Shown: in pieces, positions 48,951-64,000 of the stretch
How positions within the stretch are numbered: the first letter of the stretch is position 1
How the letters are laid out: each line of letters begins with the position of its first letter
Assembly (NCBI GenBank): GCA_024529925.1
Contig: JAFEUB010000736.1
Location: forward strand, 2,519,501 to 2,583,500
From: Ophthalmolycus amberensis
Lineage: Eukaryota; Chordata; Actinopteri; Perciformes; Zoarcidae
DNA length: 64,000 bases
Direction: 5' to 3'
Made by a program: the position numbers and the translations under genes
The notes under the pieces: model-generated
The model's database searches: none
Told to the model about the DNA's origin: nothing
What the model saw: only the letters and a program-made list of their open reading frames with translations

Positions 48951-50775
48951 GTAAGTATCTGTATTTAATAGCTCATGTTAACAATTAGCATTTAAGCCCT
49001 TACGTGCTTAGCTTTGCTCACATTGGCCTTTAACACGTTAAAAAAAAGTGACTGTAACTGTGTAAAGTTGTATATTTCTTTGATATTTCCTGTCCGAGGC
49101 TTCACACTCCTTCACTCAAAGCAGACTGAATAACTAAGCTAAGTTACATAACCGTGTGATACACTGCTTTGTTGATGATGCTGTGTGTGTGTGTGTGTGT
49201 GTGTGTGTGAGAACATGCTGTTTATGGCGCCTTAGCTGACAGCCCAACGTTGCTGTCCTACTGGCCTGTCTTGTAGTTTATTCTCGTGACCTTTTTTGGT
49301 AATTTTTTTTCTCCCTGCTGAGACCAAGATAATAAGATTAGGCCTACAGCTCTGATCATACATTGCTCAAGGAAAAAAAATAAAAGCGTGGCTGCTATTG
49401 CCTTGAAACTAGAAAAGTGTTTGTTTTAAAAAGGTATTAATAAACTGAGATCAAACCTAGAGCTTCACAGGTTGTATCAGATCACTCTTGATAAAGATCA
49501 GGGAGTGAGAAGAACTGACTACAAGGCAGTGGAAATAATCCTCCACCGGCTCTGTGATGCAGCTGAAATAATCATTGTATTGCTGTCATTAGAATACATT
49601 TTCTGCCTCTGTTGTGATCCCCATGGCCATCTTCTGCATGCTCCCCCGTTCTGTCTCTACTCAATCTCACGGTAGCTATATTTAGTCGGTATCTATTTAA
49701 GCCATTCCACTATACGCCCCACAATGCTCCTCGGGCCCTAAGCTAGATTCAGTCGGCTTCTCTTGGGAGCCACTCAATTTGGAGACCTAAATTGCGGAGC
49801 TGGGAGAGAATTGAATTTAGGGAGTGAAGTGTGTCATTACCCACACAATGTGGTGTTAATGTAAGTGGTTAGCTCTTTTCTGCATTCACTGAAGAAAGAA
49901 AGCCGGGAAACATATGCATGTCTGTTATGTCTGCTTCTATTTGAGAGGAAAGGCTTTATGCAGCTGTAATACCTATGCTTGTTTCTGACTAGCCGATAGA
50001 AATCTAAAATGTCAGCCTGTTACTGCTTGAGTGATCTTGGTCTGGAAAAGACAGTTGTTTTGGTCAGATACATTACTACAGACGGAGATTCAGGTAAGAC
50101 TGCGCCATATGTGCATCTTTCCGTAGTAATGTATGCATCGGAATAGGTATTTACAGTTGACATTTGGTGGTTTGGAGACGTATATTAACGGACCAGTAGC
50201 TTTGAAATGGACAGCCCATTCTGCTGTCTGTACCCCGAGAATGGTGCCGGCCTTGGTTACCTGCGTCCCGTGCCAAAACATTTCCCCAGTTAGTCAAAAG
50301 CCGGGGTGACTAAAAGGCCCGCAACACCCGCAAACTACTAATGAAGAACTGAATTGTCCCGGGGACCTGGACTTCCTGCACACTTACGCTCATGTACTCT
50401 CACACAAAGAGAGCAATGTGTTACAGTAGCTCCTGTTATTGGCAGACTGGGTGAGGCCGAATAGCAAAGGCATGTATTCAAATCCTGCTCATGGGTAAAC
50501 AGAGGATGTAAATTTCTTGAAGCTGCAGTACTCACACAGTCACCCTAACCGTGTGCCAGTGGCAGCCATCTGAACAACACACCTGCTCACTCGTTTCAGT
50601 ACAAAGTGCATTGTTAAAGTTAACAAACCTAAGTTCAGGTCTTCCCACTTGTAAATTGCACAGCCAGCTTTGAGTCAGTGTATAAAGATCGCAATGTATT
50701 CATTTAGTTTGATTTCTTCTATTAATTAAATATGAATCATGTCATCTGTTTTTGTATGTTCCTGTTGTGTTGCAG
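48951..50775 (+). other. pbxip1: pbxip1 intron 1
   Basis: Non-coding. A TG run lies at about 49182-49209. Otherwise no feature recognised. Confidence 0.45.
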
Positions 50776-50801
50776 GAGACAGGCACAGCCTCTAGGGGGC
50801 C

Positions 50802-56976
<6,175 letters not shown>

Positions 56977-58330
56977 TGAAGTGATAGAATTGATGGATCT
57001 AGAAGCAGCCTGAAGGAATACTTTACCTACAAAATGACCTTTTTTAAATGTCAATTACTCACCTCGTGTTGCCTTGACTTCTTGAAGGAGACGTTGTTCT
57101 TCTCCTCACACGGCTCCACGGTGATCGAAGAATCGAAAAACTGACGAAGTCATGATGAATTGAAAAAAGAAAAGCGATGTGTTCTTCAAGCATTCAAGGT
57201 AACACGGTGTGAGTAATTGATAAACAAATGGCCATTTTGCGGGTGAAGTATAAGCCGCCATGACTGATGAGGGGTTATTCAAAGGGAACATTTTATATTG
57301 GACCACCAACGCTTACATTTATCATCCTGTCACGCTTTTCTCATTTTACCCCTTCTGTCTGTCCGAGAAGTTCAACTTCAAATGTAATGTCACTGCTTTG
57401 GGTCGTTCTGTGTTTTACACACTAGAACTTAATAATGGAGAAAGTGCTTTCATCTAAATAGTGTTTTGGGATGGATTTAAGACAGAAGAAGATAAGAAGC
57501 TACAAGTACTAATGAAGAGTAATGCAAACATTAAATGGCCTTCAAGGGCCCGTTCTAGTGTTCAACCCATAAAAAGAATCCACATCTGTACAGTTTGTGA
57601 CTGAGCAGCTGATGTTGAGCATCCATTGTGATGCAGGAAGAGACACTGTATAGTCTTATATACACACACACACACACACACTGAAGTCTACCTGTCCACT
57701 GAGTCTACACTGTACCTACAGTTTGCCGTCTTTGTGTATTAATTGCTTTAGCGTGGCACGTAATGTCACATTATCTTTAAATCATAAGTTTATAGAGTCG
57801 TGTGAACTGCTGAAAAAGGTTTAGTGAATATTTTATGTGAATTTAGAGAGTTCTGCATTGATTTTGTTTTGAATGTACATATTGCTTTAAATGTGTTAAA
57901 CTATCCAGAAATATATAATTAACTTATTTTACAGAGGTTGGCATTAAATCCATACAAATGTAATTGGTTGGCACATAAGATATCGACATGCTGAGCATGT
58001 GTGTTTCCTTTCAGGTACAGAACTCATGTGCACTAAACATTTGCTTGGTTATTGTTTTATTATGAATGTTTTGTTTTAATTGATTTGGTTGGTCATGGCA
58101 CTGAAGTCATGGCACGTAGTTTCCAAAAAAGCATGTTTTTCTTGCCGTCTGTTTACACGCTAACTTATTAACTCGAGGGCCTACAGCTGCATAGGAATTA
58201 TGATTCCTATTCCTATGTTATGTGGCTTTGTGGCAGCATAGAGAGCTTTTTTTTTATTTTTAGTTTGTCTGTATTTGGCCCTGTTACTGTCACAAGAGCA
58301 GAATAATAAAGTTGGTGCATCCCTGTGATA
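56977..58330 (+). other. pbxip1: pbxip1 3' UTR
   Basis: Non-coding sequence ending near AATAAA at 58305-58310. A CA run is at 57661-57681. Confidence 0.55.
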
Positions 58331-60169
58331 AAATAACTGTCTTTTATCGCTCACTTCACCTGCAAACATCTGCTCATTATATTCGACACAGTGGTTCCAG
58401 GTCTTCCTCTGAATTTGCAACCGGTTAGTTTTACACGGTCAGAAATGAGATCTTTGGTTTTGTTGATGATTAAAGTAGTTTGAACTGTTGTTGCACCAAT
58501 GTCTGTTGAAAGTCGGTGGAATCTTTAAGAAGCTGTTACTTATTCGCTGACGAATCAATCCAACATGAGTGATGTATTACTGTGTGTTCCATTGCAGGTG
58601 AATCAACGTCTTTCCCCTTGCATTGCCTTTGCCACACGGATGTTAACTTCTCCTCTGGGAAACTTTTCTGCGGTTCCTTTTATGTTCCCTGAAGCTGGAT
58701 GGGTGGAGCAGCAACCTGGCTGACGGTAGCGGAGGAAGAGAAGAAAGAAATGATGACTTCACGCCATTAAGTCAGTGAGTGCTCAGTCAATCATTGGGCC
58801 AGAAACCGGGGTCGTGACCTGGTTAAATGTTGAAGCTTTTTTCATGGCAAATATATTTCTATTGATCATTTGTGTGTTCAAGACTCAGGATCATGTTTTT
58901 TACACTTGTACATTTAGCGTTAGTAGTTAGGAAAAATAGGCATTGAGGTGATATTTAAATAAAATGATTAAGAGGCAGAATAAGATATATCTAAATATAT
59001 AAAAGGTAAAAAATAAATAATATATATATCCTCATTAACAGTTTTAATAAGTACAGAGTTCACCGGGAGCCCCCCTCCCCATACTTATACATTGCAGTGT
59101 CTCATGCAGATTTACACTCCTCTGTAATGCATTATGAATGAACTACCTAATGTCTGTGAAAGGAGACGCTGTCCATCAACCCAGTAGTGCTGCTATACGT
59201 GTATGACGTTAAGGACCTCTGAGTTTTTCCCACACTTTTTCTTTCTTATTTGCATGAAACATTTAGAGCAGAAAACACATCTACTCACAAGGCCAATCTC
59301 TGAAAGAGCGAGTGCAGCAGGCCATCTAGAAATTCAAAAAGTATGGATTATGTCTTGAAATATAGACCAACAAATCCTTAGACACAAATACATTAATCAT
59401 AAGACAAGTAGCAGCATCGCCGCGAGGAAAACCCTGATGCTTTAATACCGCTATGTGATTTCTCAGTCCTCTGTAAGTCATTTATTTTGTGTCAGCAGCT
59501 GCACTCTCCTTCCTCAACAATGGCCGAGGGAATGTGAGGAGAAGAACAGAAGACTGCTGTTTCAGGTGTGTGTGTGTGTGTTTGTGTGTCATGCAGCTGA
59601 GACTAGAAAACTAGTTGAGGGGATATTTGGATGAAAAAGCCATTGTTCTTGTCGGCACTAATTGCCTCCCTAATATGCCAATTGTGCACATCGTGTCGGA
59701 GCGTTGGCTTAAATAATACGGCTTTTCTGAGGTGAAACCCAGGTGCCTCGTTCTCAAAAGTTTTTGCAACACAGACTGTGTAATTATATCTGATTTACTG
59801 CTTTCTTTTTGCTCTGCAGCTTTTTTTGCTCACAGTTTCACACTCGTACAAAGGACAAATGGGAGACTATTGTCCATGCAGTGGCACGAGCTGAGCAAAA
59901 CATTAACCTGTTTGTAATATGTTAAACTCATCCCAACTGTGATTGTTAGTCTGGGGTTTCCTTAATGAGGGGATTCATCCAGCAACCCATATCCTACCAG
60001 AGACTATAGTTACACGCTTAGATTGATGCTGAAAATGCAATCACGTCATGGAAAAAGATCGTGGTGTTTGGGGAAACATGGTTTACATTTTTACTGGTTG
60101 CAAAGTTGAGAAAACACAAGCTGTAAATAGTTAGAGAGAAATGAGTGAATGATTTGTCTTCTTTACCAG
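58331..60169 (+). other. Between pbxip1 and the S100 gene
   Basis: Mostly AT-rich non-coding sequence. A segment ending ATTAAGTCA followed by GTGAGTGC (donor at about 58775) could be a 5' UTR exon of the S100 gene. Nothing else recognised. Confidence 0.35.
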
Positions 60170-60229
60170 GAGAGGTCGGCTACAAAAAGACCAGCAGGAC
60201 TCAACTTACTCGCACACATTCCTGAGTTG
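60170..60229 (+). other. Probable 5' UTR exon of the S100 gene
   Basis: Bounded by an acceptor (CTTTACCAG) and a consensus donor GTGAGTCT at 60230. It lacks an ATG in frame with the S100 start. Vertebrate S100 genes usually have a non-coding first exon. Confidence 0.5.
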
Positions 60230-60415
60230 GTGAGTCTCTGATTTGTGTTGCCAGATTAAAATCTCGTTATAAGATCCGCCGTTTACTTCTGTCTGAACTT
60301 GAACTTAATCTGTATCATAAAGTAACTGCATTTTGAGGAATGTATTATTATTATGATCAACAGCATTTCTCATTTTTTCCCTTTTGGCCCGAAGATTAAA
60401 CCCTCTTGACTGACA

Positions 60416-61971
60416 ATGGAGTCTGCTATCGGTGTGCTGGTGTCCCAGTTCAAGGTGTATGCTGGCAGCGATGGTTCCTCTGACACACTGAGCAGAGATG
60501 AGTTCCACAGACTGGTCACATCAGCGCTCCCTAACTTTGTCAAGGTAAAGATTCATAGCTTTTAGTTTTCTTTATTTGTCTGTTTTCTGGTCCAGAATGT
60601 GCCATAAATCTGCTGGTTTATGCTGAGGGAATGTTACTCGTTACTCTTATTAAGTCACTTGTATGTATATTTATTTTTACTATAATACGAGAGTTTATAT
60701 TTTTCTCATCAAATCGACAGTAATGTTTCCTACATATTCAAAGCCAAATGCAGCTTATTCCTCTGTGTGGCACCAGTGTTTATTTTGAGTTGATCACACA
60801 CACATCGTCCTGCTGCCACCAAATGTGTTGTGCTCCTGAAAATAGTCAACAAATGCACTATTAAATATTTTAGGGGATCAATTAGCCCCTATTAAGAGTG
60901 TGATATGTATTTAGGGCTAAATATCATTATCTTTTGAAGGAACAAATGGGTTCGTGTCTGAGAGTCACATCGGACGTTGGAAAATGCTTGCTGTTGTTGT
61001 TTTTCATGGGATCATTTGACAATAACCAAAACACAGAATATCACCAGCCTTGTAAATCTGTAGATTTTTGATAACGTACCTCAATCAGCCACGTGTTTGA
61101 AAGACAAGAGCCACAGTTAAACTGATACAATCAGGAAGATGTAATTATAAGTTTGCTCTGAACAAAAGAGCCGCCTCATGAGGGCAGATTCATATTGAGA
61201 AGTGTATCATCTGGATGCCACATTGGCCCTTTTTTCTGTGACCACATAATTAACTGTTCGTCATACTTGTGTTCAAAAGGCCACTTCTGTTCTTCTACTC
61301 GGGCAGAGTGTTTAATGCCTGTGGTCTTACAGTACTTCTGAGCCAAGTAACAGTATTTGTAAAGAATATTTTAGTCTTTTCCACTCCTTCCTGTGATCCA
61401 GAGCACAAAAACAATTGAATTTGTCATAAAGACCCTTCAGAGACTTCAAAGTTTCACTCTAGTGTAGTTGTGGTTGTGTTGTCATGTTAAACCAGAGCTC
61501 AGTGGCAGAAAGGAGAAGCTCCTGAGGCCCATCACTAAATACAAGAATGGAAAATTCCATGTTTCTCCTTGCATGAACAGTTGAAATAACCACGTTTGGC
61601 CACCAGGTGGCGACAGTTCCATTGCACAATCAGCCTAACCAACTTTGCTGACGTTGCATTGGTGGTTTTTTAACTGGTGTATGTGCCAGTGGTGTCAGCT
61701 TGCCTCAGTCTCGTCGCGCCACAAGCACAACCAAGTTTTTCCACACTGAGTATCACTACTGTACCTCATGTATCACTACTGAGTATCACTACTTTAAAAT
61801 ATCTGATGTGGTAAGTATCTTCCTGTTTTCCTGCAGAATGCTGCCGACCCCGCTGCCATTGACCAGCTTATGAGCTCATTGGACAAGAACAGTGATGGAG
61901 AGCTCAACTTCCTGGAGTTCTGGCAGCTGATTGGGCATCTTGCAAGCAAGCATGGGGGGTTCAGCCAATAG
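60416..61971 (+). CDS. S100-type EF-hand calcium-binding protein (S100A13/A14/A16-like)
   Basis: Two coding exons, 60416-60544 and 61837-61971, give an 87-residue protein with the classical S100 exon split between the two EF-hands. EF-hand 1 is the S100-type pseudo-hand (VYAGSDGSSDTLSRDEFHRL). EF-hand 2 has a canonical loop DKNSDGELNFLE with Asp, Asn, Asp, Glu side chains at positions 1, 3, 5 and 12, so calcium binding is likely. The following EFWQLIGHLA matches the W-x-L-I-G signature shared by S100A13, A14 and A16. The C-terminus is short. S100 proteins act as calcium-sensing dimers that bind target proteins. The human S100 cluster lies at 1q21, consistent with the linkage. The start ATG follows an acceptor ending CCCGAAG (60394) and is the only one giving a normal S100 length. 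The exact fish orthologue name is not assigned. Confidence 0.93.
60545..61836 (+). other. S100 gene intron
   Basis: Non-coding, 1292 nt. A duplicated ATCACTACT(G/T) motif occurs at about 61752-61795. No other feature recognised. Confidence 0.5.
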
Positions 61972-62600
61972 CGTGCTGTCCTCAGATACACTGAGTTCTG
62001 TCACAGTTTCATGCATGTAACTGACTTGTCTGTGTGCCATACAGTTTGAAAGAATTGGGAAACAGCCAAATGGAACACACCCTAAAATCTTATCTTATTT
62101 TTTTATTATTGTTTTTTATTTTTAACCAGTTGTCTGTGACTCTTCTCACTCCATCCTCTCACCAGCAACTGGCACAGACTCTGTCACAGAACACTATCTG
62201 TTTGTTTGTTTTAAAGCATCATCTATACTGGCTTTTCTAATTACTGTAAAACGCATCTTGTGATCTTCATCATCTCCCTCCAGTGCACAAACAGAAGGTC
62301 TGTTGTTGGCAGAGCAGGATTTTCTGTTTAAAGCTGGAAACATAATAATATAAATGTAAATCTTCCTGCTAATGCCTTCATTTGACAACTTTTTCGAAAG
62401 TTCCCTTTCTACTGAACACTATCCTTCCATTCTTTGCACAAGTGAGTACAGTTTCAGGGTGTGGTTTAAATACATCTGTCTGTTGGGAAAGCTTTGAACA
62501 CACTTAAACATGAGCGCGCTCTTGTTCCTACATGTTGAGAGAACGTATGTCAGAAAAAACAATCGGATGAACGTGCAAGAATAAAACAGACTTATAAAAA
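61972..62600 (+). other. S100 gene 3' UTR
   Basis: AT-rich, ending near AATAAA at 62580-62585. Confidence 0.5.
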
Positions 62601-64000
62601 AATCTATGAATCCAAATGAGAAAGTCTTGCTCTATTTTCTTACACAACGGACACGTTTGTATGTTGGTGAAAAAACTGCTGTGTTGCTTAAGCTGCGCCT
62701 CTTTCCACATTCCTTCTCTCTCAAGCACACGCCCTATGACAATGAAGGGAAAAAAAGTTGGCTGGAGTGAGAAGTTAAATCACGGAAAAGATATGTGTTG
62801 CTGGTTTATCTAGCGCAGGACTGAAGAGGGTCTGTGAGAAAGAAGGAGCGCAGTTGCTGAAATTGTTTCTTGCCTTTTGTTTCCAAATCCAAACGGTGAG
62901 TGTTGATTCTGATTACTAGTTTTGTGCCACGTCTCTCTGTAGTTTATTGTGCTGTTTTCTGGACTTAAGCTAAATTGATAATTATTTCCTCGGCTGCGTA
63001 CATTTTGCTTAATTAGCAAGCGTCTCTTGTCATTATCAAGCTTGGTGGCCACAGGGGTCATGTTCTCCTTGGTAATCTAACCCCAATCCCTTTACACTTC
63101 CAGAGAAACTGGAGTCTCCACTCACGTTTACTTATTTATTCGCTGTGTGTCAGTCCTGCTTCTGGCCGCTCTACAGATTGTCAGGATTACTTAGGGCGAG
63201 ATGTAAATGTGGGACGCGGGCAAGCCCTGACATCTCCATTACGCACGGCGCTGATTAGTTTTGACATCTGCACCGTGGCCGTTTTCGCCCCGTTAAACAG
63301 TCGCACTGTGGATCGTTGTACCGACGGTCCGATTTGGCCCTTGTCAGTCTGAATTATTGACGCTATGATAAGACTCCGGTAGCGAGACTCGGATGGCTTC
63401 GTCCTGGTGTTAGTTAATGACGCTCCGGAAAAATAGCGACCTGGGCGATGACAGGTAACGTGGAGGAGGCGAGTCCGTCACACTTGGCGCAAACCAGGGT
63501 GGCGCTGATCGCTGGGAGTTATCAATGCTCATGGGCTCAGGAACTATCGGGTGGAAGCGCACAATAATGTCCTGTAGTCAGTCTGGTAAAAACTTACCCT
63601 GAGACACACACACACACTCTATGTGTCCGCCTGCTACAGTTAATGGGGGGTGGTGATATGACTGGGTGGGTTGGGTGGCCCCACCTGACTAATGCATAAA
63701 CTGGTTTGTACTTGTCAAGCCTTAAGCCAGCTTGTAACGCTGACTAAACTCTCAACGTTCATCATGCTTTATTTGTTTTATAATCTGGGAGTTACTGTGT
63801 GTACACTATGATACATTGAGAGACACTAATGACACAATACACTATGGTATAATACACATATTTATTCAAATATGTGTGTCCTAACCAACATGACAAAATA
63901 AGGGAAACCGATAAAGTAAATAAAAAATCAGCTATGGAGACAACACAGAGGTAATTTAGTGGTCTTGGATTCAACCAGCAATATAGTTGGAAATTCAGCT
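62601..64000. other. Intergenic, no gene recognised
   Basis: No frame with coding character. A block at about 63180-63520 has more CpG and a more complex composition than its surroundings and may be regulatory. A short CA run is at 63605-63616. Confidence 0.4.

Overview
The window is nuclear DNA of a ray-finned fish, probably a percomorph. The evidence is short GT-AG introns inside vertebrate genes, very dense CA/TG and AG microsatellites, degenerate LINE and Tc1-type transposon remnants, and a gene set that in human lies at chromosome 1q21-q22. No prokaryotic, viral or CRISPR features are visible.

Layout, left to right. (1) 1-9.85 kb: the 3' end of an A-class ephrin gene on the + strand. 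Three coding exons encode the end of the receptor-binding domain and a GPI-anchor tail. A 5'-truncated LINE with an internal 18-bp minisatellite lies in its intron. (2) 9.85-18.2 kb: a gene-poor stretch with an L1-like endonuclease remnant and one open frame of unclear origin. (3) 18.2-23.8 kb: flad1 (FAD synthase) on the - strand, nine coding exons plus a probable non-coding first exon near two inverted CCAAT boxes. (4) 24-36.7 kb: upstream region and probable 5' introns of shc1. It holds a 202-nt AG microsatellite, a perfect RFX-type X-box and an unexplained open frame with a repeated Trp-basic peptide. (5) 36.7-43.85 kb: shc1 on the + strand, twelve coding exons for a complete p66-type Shc adaptor of 599 residues (CH2-PTB-CH1-SH2), followed by a long 3' UTR. 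(6) 47.18-47.37 kb: lenep, a single-exon 64-residue lens epithelial protein homologue. (7) 48.1-48.5 kb: a second LINE 3' end. (8) 48.6-58.3 kb: pbxip1 (+), ten coding exons, with an apparent pair of compensating frameshifts in its Lys/Trp-rich last exon and a previously unremarked candidate alternative terminal exon. (9) 60.2-62.6 kb: a small S100 EF-hand gene of the A13/A14/A16 type. (10) 62.6-64 kb: no gene seen.

The genes do not form a single pathway, but they are an ancient linkage group. Flad1 and shc1 keep the head-to-head arrangement I recall for human FLAD1/SHC1. CKS1B and PYGO2 are not visible here, and lenep sits between shc1 and pbxip1 instead of beside flad1. Exon boundaries were read by eye from frame continuity and GT/AG sites; all coding totals close in frame. 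Transcript start sites, 5' UTR exons and regulatory calls are inference.
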